Positions 11,061 through 21,979 of a DNA stretch of 64,000 bases are shown one piece after another; positions within the stretch are counted from its first letter, which is position 1, and each line of letters begins with the position of its first letter. The notes beneath the pieces are model-generated. The model saw nothing but the letters and a program-made list of their open reading frames with translations. It did not search any database and was not told the origin of the DNA. Both the position numbers and the translations under genes were made by a program. The stretch lies in NCBI GenBank assembly GCA_051453625.1, contig JBOZIK010000001.1, positions 178,183,427 through 178,247,426 on the forward strand, read 5' to 3'. The stretch comes from Welwitschia mirabilis (Eukaryota > Gnetophyta > Gnetopsida > Welwitschiales).

Positions 11061-14040
11061 TTGGAAGGAAAAAATTCCAATATATGTTCACATGGGATAA
11101 CTTGTAGTAACAGAGTTTTAACAAGCATCACAAAAAGATTTTATTTTGTTTTTCAAAAATGTTTTATTGATAAAAAGCACACAGATAATGATCATCCATC
11201 ACCAAATATGACTAGGAAGTGGATGAAAATGATAATATAAAGTAGCATGAATAGAATTGAAATATGTTTAAAAAATACATCTTCATAGAAGACCGGATTC
11301 TTGGATCATTTTGATTAGCTACTATTTATCTACATTATCCTAAATAAAGCATAATGTATATGACCTTTGAAACTAAGTAGTGTAATATCATTCAAATCCT
11401 CTTTATAGAATTGGATTTGTAGAATTTTTAATTTTCTAAAGATCAAATGCAACTATGAAAAACATATTACAAACTAAATTTTCTGTTTGCCTTTTAGATC
11501 CTTTGGGCTAAAGTAATTGAAGTGTATTATAAAAAGTCATAAAAATAAACAGAAATGTGTAACAAAAGCAACAATCTTATTAAAAAATGTTTTATTTTAG
11601 AACAACTAAATGATTCATGAAACATGCAAAAACTTACTTAAGAAACATTAATAATAGTTCTAATGTTCTTTGCATGGGTTAGAGAATTTCTTCATAGTAG
11701 GTAAAACATAAACCATTACATAGATAAATCATGAACCAAACTACATCACCTTAATAAAAAATTCAAACTAAAAGTTAATCATGATTATAAAACCTAAGAT
11801 CCATAACAGGAACCATATACAATTCGCCCAAATCAATAGGAGGGCACATGATGTTGAATAGATTTTTAGTTTTTACAAGAGCACAATCGATCATATATTT
11901 TGTTGGACATAAAATCTAAAAATAGGATCAATTATTAACATTTTAAACAATTAACATTATCTTGAGAAACACAGGTTTTTTGGTTTTGAGTAAATGATAC
12001 TGCAAAATTCCATGTTCTTTCTAAGTATACACCATGAATCATAGATTGTTATGGTTGTGGATCATGGTTTGGCTTGAAGCCAATTTGATAACTTTTTTGC
12101 TAAATAAGAAAACTCAAAAAAGAAAATTGATTTTATCATGATGCACCAACAAGTAGCCATTAGGAATGCAGTGAATGGCCTGAGTGTAAAGCTTATGAGG
12201 ATAATAATGAGAAAATTTAAACCTAAAACACATCCATTACCTAATGTGTTTATATTTTCCTCTACAATGACCAAATTAAGCAAATGCTTTCAGCTTTTAC
12301 TCTCAAGAGTTGCTTCCTACAACTACTTATTTGCAGTTTTACTAAAAACATCTAGGTTGGGAGGGAGGATTAAGGATCTTTAGATGGAATCCTTCTTCAA
12401 AATGTGTTTCCTAATTCACTTCTCAAAATGTTAATTGAATACTAGAAGTTTCAAAATAATGAAAACCAATATGGTAATTTCCACTACTACCTTTTTAGCA
12501 TCCATAAAAACTGACAAAACCACGATCATTAGAAGAGGCACTGTAACAATATATCTATATAGAGGCTATAATTTTGAAGAACACATATGCTCATGACAAG
12601 AATAACAACAGTTATTAGAAACATGGTCTAGTAACCTTTTTTCTAGGTTACTATTCAAACCCTTTTCTAGTTCTATCCTAGTTATAATTTCATCAGGTTT
12701 ACTATAGAAATCCCTCTCCTAGTTGTAGATTGGTGATAATTTAGTTTATTGATTATGGAAGACTATTAGATGCACTAACTGAAATTGAGAGGATATTGGA
12801 TTGAGAGTTATTTTCAGACTATTGAATAGAATCCCACTATTCATAAAATCTTTAGAAGAGAGTATTGAAAAAACTCATATTGGATTGAATCCAAACTTTT
12901 CTTAATTGAATTCTCAGAAACATCATTATCAATGATGTTTAAATCAAAACCTTAATTTTGCAAATCATTTTCCTTATTTGATAATAAAATTACATTTATC
13001 TAATTGAATTATCTTTCATCTAGTAATTTCTAGGCCACCCCTTATAGATAACAAAAAGACTTGAAATAGAACATGCAACATGCCATTCTTGTAAGAAGTA
13101 GCTTTGAAAAGGTATCTAACAATTCATTTTATGGTTCTTTTCATCAATTATAAATGTTAAATGAAAGGATAATCTCCAAAAGGAAAACTATCTGCTAAAT
13201 GTTAATTCTAACATTCTAAATTTTTATTTCTAATGTTAGAAGAAATGAAAACTTCAACTAAGATACTTTAATACTTACTCTGATCTAGAAAATATGATTT
13301 GAGCATTACTTAATTAGTCTAATATTAGGATACATTGCATTGGGTCCCATGTCTCTGTTAGATCCCAAGGAAGCTATTCATAATTAAATTGATAGAGACC
13401 ACATTAGCAGAGCAAAGTTGTTATAAGAAGAAACACAAAGCTGGGTTGGGAAGAACTATGAAATAAAAAATAAAAGGAGCAAGAAATACCAAAAAAGCTA
13501 ATTTATAATAATGGGGCTTATTATTGGACGAAAAGTTATACTAGCAAAACCCCATTAAATTGCATGTAGTAATAATACTGTTAAAATGATGATGAGGTTA
13601 TGTAGATAAAATGATAGTGATGCTATGTGGATAAAATTAGGTAAAAATGTTTACATTTGTTTAGTAAGTTTATAAAATTAATATAAGGATTTTATTTTGA
13701 TAAAATGCGAAGATATGTTCTATTATGTAATGATCTTTGTTTTCAAGTATTAATGCAACTCACATAACATTCCTTCTTAAAAAAAAAAAGGCCTCTATTA
13801 ATCTCTTCAAGTACATTACTTTCTGACAAGAGTATTATAGTATCACTTATCAGAATAACATTTAGTCTCATAAACAATCACACTATAGAAATATAAAGAA
13901 TCATGCATAGAAGTGGAATACTTAATACATTACATCGAATCTAAAAGAAAAAGGCTCACAAGTAGAAGCCAAAATCTAATAAGTAAAAAGAGTTTATATG
14001 TTAAGATATCTAGCAAAAAGAGTTTATATGATTGATTCTC
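11061..14040. other. CACTA interior, no gene recognised
   Basis: AT-rich sequence with only short chance frames (for example 11022-11240 and 12138-12383), none with a recognisable domain. A 16-bp word, AAAAAGAGTTTATATG, occurs twice near 13985-14030, just left of the LTR element insertion. Transposon accessory exons too decayed to recognise may be present. Confidence 0.4.
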
Positions 14041-15121
14041 TGTTATGATATCAATTTGCGTTTATTTAATAGGTTTTTATGAGCTTTTTATAGGACATTT
14101 GTAGAGGTTTAGATGCAAATATAAAGATTTTAAAGAATTAATATAAGATCTCAAAAATTTGCAATTAATAACTAGATTTGATGCATTTAAGGCACATTCT
14201 GATACACAGAGACTTGGAAGAAGAATATTGATAGAAAGGCTATGTTCTCCTTTGCAAAATGATCATAGAAGACTATTATCCCCTGTATTGTATACACGAC
14301 AAGTAGGACGATGAAACTGTTAGTTACTGACAAGGATGGCTAAATCACTGTTGAGTGATCACTCTGAGTTACCTTTTATAATGAATTGTCATTCCCCATG
14401 TCATCCAGATGATAGTCAGAACGACACTAACATGTAGCTGACTCTGACAGAAGATTCTTAAAAATTTTATTCATTTGTTATTTGTAAAAGAACATGTTTT
14501 TGAAGTGCCTTCTCCTGTCATTTTTTACTGTGTCTTGTTATAGATAAGTTCCCCTTCAACTCTTTTTCTTATCTTAATTACACTAGAAATTCTCGTGACA
14601 GGAGATCGAAGGGTGGGAGATCCATCTTGAGTGTTACAGAAAGATGTTCCTCTAGTGGAGGGCTATGCATAGCCCAACTATTTTATAACCTAGATGCTTA
14701 TTAATCTTCTTAATACAAAAATTATTTATTTTCTTTATTGCATATTAGATTTTCTGATGACCCTTATGGTTTATGATGACCCTTGATCTAGTAATAATTT
14801 CTTGGGTAATATAGATCATCAAGGGTAACCTTTGTTAAGGATAAAAGGAAGCAGCTTAGAATCATTTGCATTTTCATTTAAGTTAAACTATATTTTTATT
14901 TGCATTGCATATTTATTTTTCTACATTATTCTTTATTCCTAGTTATCATTTTCTTTGTAAAAAGCAATCCAAGTCTTATCTCATAGTCTTCAATGAGAAT
15001 AAAACATTTTAGTTTAACTCCCACTCATACTAGTGTGTTATCTTGTGTGAGAAATCTATCTTATTTTATGAATGACAGAATCCCTTTAAATAAAACACTT
15101 GTATAAATATACATAACAACA
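14041..15121 (+). repeat. 5' LTR
   Basis: It begins TGTTATGATATCAATTTGCG and ends ACATAACAACA. It aligns over its whole length with the 3' LTR and with the solo LTR at 4754-5816, with many substitutions, mostly C>T or G>A. It includes the TATA-like word TATAGATA (14539-14546) and, downstream, a well-kept leader block with two GGAGATC words (about 14588-14630). The CpG-rich inverted repeats seen in the solo LTR are strongly decayed here. Confidence 0.85.
14539..14546 (+). promoter_or_regulatory. TATA box of the LTR promoter
   Basis: TATAGATA here corresponds to TATAAATA in the solo LTR (5229-5236) and in the 3' LTR (20816-20823), at the same place in all three. Transcription would be expected to start about 30 bp downstream, before the conserved GGAGATC leader block. 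The role is inferred from position and conservation. Confidence 0.5.
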
Positions 15122-15124
15122 AAT

Positions 15125-15142
15125 TAATGTCATTGCCAGTAA
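15125..15142 (+). other. Primer-binding-site relic, tRNA-Asp type
   Basis: Three bases after the 5' LTR, TAATGTCATTGCCAGTAA lines up with the TGGCGCCGTTGCCGGGGA primer site that I recall for Athila-like elements. Of the eight differences, seven are in the C>T or G>A direction, as expected from decay of methylated cytosines. The identification rests on this pattern and the position. Confidence 0.5.
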
Positions 15143-15300
15143 AGGCTCTTAAGGAGTAGGAGGATTATTGTCATTTGAGTAAGTATATTAAACTTTTTTT
15201 TGGTTATTTATCTATAGCAGCATTATATTTTACTAGGAATTATAGGATTTTTATTTATAGCTTTTTAGTTTCTGTTTTCTATAGAAAAATAGTGGTTGTC

Positions 15301-15485
15301 CCATCTATCGTCCACACGACAGATAGGACAATAGTATGTGATTTCAGTTTTTAGTTTTATTTTTGGATTTTAATTTTTATGCACTAAAATTAGTCTCTTT
15401 TGTCATCCGAACGACCAGTTGAATAACAGTATGATTCTTTATGTTATGAATTCTATCATTTCCATGATAGACAGGAAGACCGTGG
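15301..15485 (+). repeat. Three copies of the GTCGTCC / GGACGAC inverted-repeat motif
   Basis: Relics of the motif GTCGTCC...ACGACAG..AGGACGAC appear at about 15309-15335, 15400-15427 and 15451-15483, just upstream of the gag start. The same motif occurs twice in each LTR and twice more at 18494-18531 and 18591-18631. The copies are decayed but keep the order 'cgtcc, acgac, aggac'. Confidence 0.55.
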
Positions 15486-15533
15486 TGTTTTTGATCTGTT
15501 TTCTATTGTTTTCTATTTGCAGGATGCTATAAT

Positions 15534-17919
15534 ATGGTCAATCTTGAGAAGAGATATTAGAAAGAAAGGCTACTAATAGAAAAAAATATTAAAGAAGGAC
15601 TGGTGGATATAGAAAATAAATCAGAAAAGCAATTTCTAGATGCACTTAATCCTCCTTCTAAATTTATTTTTTTTGAATTAGATTTCCTTAATAAAAATCT
15701 TGTAGAAGGAGAAAACTAGTTTACAATGTCCAGCACCACCTGTAAGCAAAATAAGTTGTAGGCTCTTCTACTCCTAATGCAAACCTTACCCTTAAAGAAT
15801 TATTAGCCAACAAGAAAAGAGAGATTCAAACACTTTTTAACCTATCCCCAGGAGATAATGTTAAACTTAAGAATTTAAATGTCTACCTCACTTTTAGTTG
15901 AGAAAATAATGAGGATCCTCTTTAACACATTGTAAACATTGAACAACTAATCCTCACATCAGGAAATGGGAAAAAAAACATTAGTAATAGAACATATATG
16001 ATAATCTTTCCCATGACATTAAGAGGTAGCATAAAACTTTAGCTAAAAATTATCCCCTAAAAAAGCTTAGGAACTTAGGATTAAGTCTAGAAACCTTTGT
16101 AAAAATATTTATAAGTGAAGAAACTATGAGAAAAAGGTAAAAGGAGGTAATAAAATTTCAACAAAAATAAAATGAAAATTATGCCTCTACATATGAACAT
16201 TTTCTTATGACATATGATTCTAATCCAGTAGATGCTTTTTCACAAATAGAACTAGTAGAGTACCTTTATTATGGGCTAATGCCACATACAAAACAACTTG
16301 TAGATTTCTCTTGTGGTGGAAAACGTATGAACCTTACATTAGAAGATTCCTGGATAAAATTAGAAGAACTTGTAGAGGTTAGTCAAACTTGTTCAACTCT
16401 TAAAGAAAATCAAACTGTAGGCTAACTCATCAAAGACTTAAAAGAGGTTAAGTAATAAAAAGAGGTAGAATATAATTCTATAAATGTTATGAAAGACTTT
16501 ACAATAACATTTGAGAAGTATGCTAAAATGATCTTAGATGCCAAATCCACAACTAAAAGAAATGATACACCAACTTGTGATTTATGTTAGGATAATTATC
16601 ACATCATCAAAAATTATCCTCTTTTACCAACATAGAAAGAAAGAATATGTGAATAAGTTTGTGCTTTTAATCAAACATCTCAAAACTTTAGCAATCAAAA
16701 TTATGCACAACCTAGGTTGAACACTCACTTTCAAAACAATTCTCAACCTTTAAAAAACCAATTTGAAAACTTTAACTCTCAACCAGGACCATCAAACTTT
16801 AAACATTCAAATGATCAACTCACAAACCTTACAGATGAGATGATAAAATAAAATGCCAAAATGAAAAACTTAGTAAACATTTTTTAAGAAATAATATTGG
16901 AAAACTAAAGACCTTAAGGAATATTAGCTATACAATCTTTACCAAATCCCAATGAAATGAGAAAAGATTATAAGTTTGTAATAAGAAGTGAACAAGAAAT
17001 AAACCTTCCTTCGTGTGAACCTTCCACCTTATGAAATAATTTTAGAAATAATAAAGAAGAAGAAGAAAAGGACATTGAAATATTAGAAGATTATAACTTT
17101 CCTTATCTTGCTAAAAATAAAAAGAAAAATACTTCTCAACAAACCATCCCTTAGCTTGATAGGCTTAACAACAAAAATTTTAATGAACATCTTAAAGCCT
17201 TGATGAAAAATGTGACCATAAGCTTACCTTTTTGAAAACTTTTACAACAAAATCTAGGATGCTTAAAATTGTGGAAAGACTTGATAAGAAGAAGATAAAA
17301 ATAAGTCATCCTTGGCAAAATCTTTCTAATACAATCCCTCATAAATTTAGTGTTATAAAAATCTCCAAAATTTAAAGATCTAGGAGCAGCAATGGTAAAT
17401 GTCGCATTAGAGTGAAATAAAAATATTAGAAGAGCCTTAATTAACATTGGATAAAGTGTTAATATAATGCCACTACACATTTGTAAGAGGCTTGGTTTGA
17501 AGGATAGAATAGATCCTACTCAGGTTGTCTTAGAATTAGCAGACACTTCAGTTAGGAAACCTTTACATGTTATTAAAGATTTGGTAATCCAAATTAAAGA
17601 GGCTTGATACACAATAGATGTGATTATCATAGAAGTTGAATATAATAAAGGATGCTCTTTACTTCTAGGCTGAGCCTTTTTCACAACAGTCCACTACATC
17701 ATTGATACAAGAGTAGGAACAATGAAATGTCACTTTGAAAATAGAACATTTACAATTAGAGTCTTTAATGCAGTTGAGAAAGATTTAGGTGATGATGAAA
17801 TGAACTTAGAAGATAACATTAAACCAACTTTATTCTTGCAACATCACCCACTTAAAGAAAGAGAGATTAAATCACATGAATCTATTCTTTATGATAAAAA
17901 CTTGAGGCTAAGAATTTAA
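15534..17919 (+). pseudogene. Athila-like gag and protease relic
   Basis: The likely original start is ATG at 15534-15536, just after a TTTGCAGGATG context resembling a splice acceptor. The gag part reads VYLTFS, ENNEDPL, HIVNIEQLILTSGNG and FPMTLRGSIKL, then (from 16207) YYGLMPHTKQLVDFSCGGKR and EDSWIKLEELVE. A zinc-knuckle relic is at 16574-16621 (CDLC...DNYHIIKNYP, with Tyr for the last Cys). The protease segment (about 17370-17800) reads FKDLGAAM, then NIG.SVNIMPLHICKRLGL where DLGAS is expected, and later VIKDLVIQI and DVIIIEVEYNKGCSLLLG. The last open piece, 17722-17919, starts MKCHFENRTFTIRVFNAVEK, the usual tail of this protease region. Many stops and shifts, and loss of the catalytic Asp, make it non-functional. 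Confidence 0.8.
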
Positions 17920-20064
17920 AATATAATGATAAATCCAACTTTAAAAATGAGAAAGAACCTTTAGTGTTTAAAGAAGTCCAATTTTTAGATTCACACCTTC
18001 AGGGAGATCATTCATTACATAAACTAATTAAAAATCATAGTTTAAATCTTTCTAATAGACTCAAATATAATATTCTTTATGATGATTAAAATAGAACTCT
18101 TGCAATAAATAAAAATCATTTACCAAAGTTACCATTAATCTCCTCTTTGACTTCTAAAATTTATGCTTTAATGTGGTCTTATAGAGTGTTATCCATTATC
18201 CCTCTCTTCATCTAATTGATTTTATTTGAAAATAATTGTACAACTTTTATGTTTTATCAATTAGTAAATTTTTGGTTTGAACCTTACTTCTCTAAAAACA
18301 TGCAAAATAAGTAGATAATTCAAAACACATCCTTTTCCTTTTTTCTTTTCTCTTCAATAAAAGTGTTTAGTAGATTTTTTTAAGGATTTGAATAAAAGTT
18401 GCTGTTTTTGATATTTTCTTTCTGGTTTTTAATTTTGATCTATGATTTTATTTTCAGCTTTATATTTTGACTTTTTTTGTGTGTTATACATTTTGTCATT
18501 CCTATGATAGCCAGGATGATAGTTTTCATTCTTTGTTTTTACTTTTAATTTTATGCTAAAATATTTACTTTCTATTTTTGTTTCTGTCTTTATCATCCTC
18601 TCTGTTATCTAGACAACAAGTAGGATGACAGTTTGCTAATAATCATTTAGTTTTTTGTTATTTTGAAAAAAAATACATTTTGATGGCTCTGTTAAGATTT
18701 TTGACTTAACTGCTTAACCATTTCAGAAAATTAATGGGTAAAGTTTAGAATTACATGAGCAAACTATCTAAATTTTCTCTTAGCTTTTTCCTTTAGAGGT
18801 CATTATGACATTACTTGATCATCTTTCAAACTTGACTTATGTATATATTTCCATGACTAGTCTTTGACTTGGGTACCTACAGTGGTAAGATTGGATTTAG
18901 CTAGTCTTAAGACATTCTCATGTCTATGAACTTCAGTTTGAAGGAAGATGCTTATTTTTTTATGTTTTTATCAATGGTGAAAAGATATTATATTATTTAA
19001 AGGTGTTCTTTTCTGTCTTAATATTATGACTTTCATCTTTATCTTTTAGAGTGTTTGGTCATGTGAAATGTTTTATTTTTCTCATGCAAAAAAAGAAAAA
19101 AGAAAAAAAGAAAGAAAGAAAGAAAGAAAAGTGAAATATAAACCATGATGTTTTATTTAAGACATTTCAAAAACATGATCATCATGATATCCTACCGCAA
19201 GTACACTAGGGCTAATATTTTCGAGAGGAGCCTTTGGTAGTGTAATATAGTGGCTATGGGAACTCCACTAGGAGGTCAGTTAGCCATGCTTTATGGGTTC
19301 TTACTTCTATGATGGTGGTTATACTCCCCTCATCATGAATAATAAAATTGTAATAAACTTTAAGGCTACGGAATCAATGGTGTCCCTAGCGTTGTCAGAG
19401 GCATTGCTTATTGTTTATACTTTTAGTCTTTTCACATGATCATTTCATTTCTTGAGGTTTGGGTGTTTGTTTTAAAATGATAATAGGGGAGTTCATTTTT
19501 GTGTTATTTTTTGGTCTGATCATTCATTGTTTGAAGCATTTTATTTTAGAACCATAACCACTACCTTATCAAATGGAATTTTTCATACATCAAGTCATCA
19601 CATCGAGTGATGTTATGATTTCTTTCATAGGAGTTTGCAAGGCTAAAATGTTACATGGGTGGGTGATCTTTTTCTTATGTTCATTCTTTTTATTTTCTTT
19701 TGTGGTTTAGTTAGTTATTCTAAAATCATTACCATATTTTCTTGTCATCATGTTTTTCTTATTCCATTTTCAATAAAAGTATATTTCTTCCTTAGTTGAG
19801 TTTTCTTACCAAATTTTGTGATGTTTATTTTTCAATTTTCTAGTGTTGTAAGTGCTACTCTTAATCATATTTGTGATGAAATCCTTTTATTGTCCACTCT
19901 TTCTCTTTACTTATTAAAATATTTTATAGATCTATATTTTTCAAATTTAACATTACTTAGCTTTACACTTCATTTAGAAAGTTATCCTCTTTTATCTGCC
20001 TTCTCACTCCTGTCTATTTTCTTTACTCTATTTTCTAATATGGGACGTATTGTTTTTCTTGTTT
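17920..20064. other. Element interior without pol
   Basis: No reverse transcriptase, RNase H or integrase motif was found on either strand. The stretch contains two hairpin-motif relics (18494-18531 and 18591-18631) and a GAAA-rich microsatellite (19088-19130). A hydrophobic 82-codon frame lies at 19818-20066; by position it could be a remnant of the envelope-like ORF seen in some Athila elements, but no motif supports this. Confidence 0.55.
19088..19130 (+). repeat. GAAA-type microsatellite
   Basis: A run of A-rich units that becomes a regular GAAA repeat toward its right end, inside the LTR element. Confidence 0.85.
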
Positions 20065-20078
20065 AGGGGAGGGGGGAA
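20065..20078 (+). other. Second purine tract, candidate internal PPT
   Basis: AGGGGAGGGGGGAA stands out in T-rich surroundings 240 bp before the 3' LTR. It resembles a polypurine tract more than the tract directly at the LTR does. It may be a remnant of a PPT or an extra priming site. Confidence 0.4.
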
Positions 20079-20304
20079 TACGAACCCATTTTTCATAACT
20101 CATTTTCAAAAAATTTCAACTTAATTTAGGTCTTTCATTAGATAAAATTTGCAAATCTTCATTCAAATTATGCATTACATGTTATTTATTTATGAAATCT
20201 GTCTTACAAGCCTATTTTATAATTTCTAGATTTATCTGTTGAAAAAAAAATTAGATCATAATTATGGTTTTTCACCTAGTTTTTATCAAGGACTGAAAAA
20301 GGCT

Positions 20305-20317
20305 AAGTGGAGGGCTA
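20305..20317 (+). other. Polypurine tract before the 3' LTR
   Basis: AAGTGGAGGGCTA ends directly at the TG of the 3' LTR. This is the expected position for the plus-strand primer of an LTR retrotransposon, although two or three pyrimidines interrupt it. Confidence 0.55.
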
Positions 20318-21393
20318 TGTTGCACTGCCAATTTGTGATTATTTGATGGATTTTTATGAGCTTTTTGCAAGACAATTATATAGGTTTAGGTGCAAATCTG
20401 AGGATTTTGGAGAATTAATATAAGATCTCAGAAATGTGTAATTAATACCCAGATTTAATTCATTTAAGGCACTTTTTGATACACATAGCCTTGAAAGAAG
20501 AATATTGATAGAAAGGATACTTTCTCCTTTGCAAAATGATCAAAGAAGACAGTCGTCCCCTTTGTCATCTACACGACAGGGAGGATAACGACACTATTAG
20601 TTGCCAATGAGGATGACTAAATCACTACTAAGTCATTATTCTAAGTTACCTTTTATAATAAGCTATTGTTCCCCATATCATCCAGACAACAGTCAAGACG
20701 ACACTAACATGTAATCGAATTTAACAATCGATCCTTGATCATTTTGTCTGTTTCTTATTTGTAAAAGAGCATATTTTTAGAGCACCTTCTTTTATCATTT
20801 TTTTCTATGTCTTGTTATAAATAAGTTCCCCTTTAACTCTCCTTATCATTTTTGTTACACCAAAAATTCTTGTGACAAGAAATCAAAAGATGGGAGATCC
20901 ATCTTGAGTGTTACAAAAAGATGTTCCTTTGGTGGAGGGTTGTGCATCCTCCATTAAAGCCTAGCTATTTTGTAATCCAGATGCTTATTACTCTTCTTAA
21001 TATAAAACTTTTTTGTTTTTTTTATTTCATATTATATTTGATTTATGATTGTCCTTGATTTGGTGACAATTTCTTGGGTGATACAGATCATCAAGGGCAA
21101 CCTTTATTATGGCTAAAAGGAAGCAGTTTAGAATCATTTGCATTTGCATTTATATTAATTACATTTTCATTTGCATTGCATATTTATTTTCCTACATTAT
21201 TCTTTATTCCCGGTTCTCATTTTTGTTGCAAAAAGCAATCCAAGTCTTATCTCATAGTCTTGCATGAAAATACGACATTTCAGATTAACTTCCACTTATA
21301 CTAGTGTGTTGTATTATATGATAAATCTATCTTATTTTATAAATGACAGAATCTCTTTGAATATAAACATTTGTGCAAATACATATCCCAACA
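20318..21393 (+). repeat. 3' LTR
   Basis: It begins TGTTGCACTGCCAATTTGTG and ends CATATCCCAACA. It aligns with the 5' LTR and the solo LTR throughout. It keeps TATAAATA at 20816-20823. Two hairpin-motif relics are visible near 20553-20585 and 20675-20705, with GTC and ACGAC words still recognisable. Confidence 0.85.
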
Positions 21394-21979
21394 TACTCCT
21401 AACAAGTTATCTTACAAAAAAAAGCTTATAGGGTTGATACTCCTAACAAGTGTGCCACCAACTAGATATTTACATAAGAAGAAGATAATCAAGTTTTTGA
21501 AATTATCTCAATTATATATAAACAAGAGACTTTAATGGTAAAATAATCAACTAAATTTGCATTATAACATGAAGTATTGTAATGCATTAAAAGAATACTT
21601 ACTTGTTTACATATTAGTATTGAGAAAATGGTTTTTACATCATGGTACTTTGGGGTTAAAGCTACATGTACATTATCTGATGTTGCCATACACTCAATAC
21701 ATTCACCATATAAATAGACATATGGTTTGTTTGCATTCAAATACAAGGATTCTCTAGGTGCTAGCTTCATATGGTTCAAAAAAGATGTAGCAGGAACACC
21801 AATATCATAGGGATATTCTTTTTCTAGTCTGAGAATAAGATTTTCCTTGGATGATAAACACCTAAACTATTATTATAATTTAAAAAATCTTAATATTTTC
21901 TAGAAGAAGAAGTAAATATATATAGTCAGGATTCAGTAATTTAAATTTAAAAATCTTTTATATACCTGATAATCTACAT
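21394..21979. other. Sequence between the LTR element and the transposase relic
   Basis: The word TACTCCTAACAAGT occurs twice (21394 and about 21440). A 96-codon frame on the minus strand (21489-21779) could be a continuation of the transposase, since it lies just downstream in the same orientation, but no TNP2 motif was recognised in it. Confidence 0.35.

Larger units (their letters stand above)
14041..21393 (+). mobile_element. Complete Athila-like LTR element carrying only gag and protease
   Basis: Two long terminal repeats (14041-15121 and 20318-21393) flank a 5.2-kb interior. The bases next to the ends, TTCTC (14036-14040) and TACTC (21394-21398), match at four of five positions and look like an aged 5-bp target duplication. 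A primer-binding-site relic follows the 5' LTR, and a purine-rich tract precedes the 3' LTR. The interior encodes a gag and aspartic protease relic (15534-17919). The 2.4 kb that follows shows no reverse transcriptase, RNase H or integrase. The element would therefore have depended on enzymes from another element, or lost pol by deletion. It is nested inside the CACTA element, next to its transposase relic. Confidence 0.85.

Noticed and set aside
17151-17480. 109-codon minus-strand frame
   Set aside because: It is antisense to the gag-protease relic, whose plus-strand reading matches a known family.
19818-20066. Hydrophobic 82-codon frame as an envelope-like gene
   Set aside because: Position is suggestive but there is no motif; T-rich DNA gives hydrophobic frames by chance.
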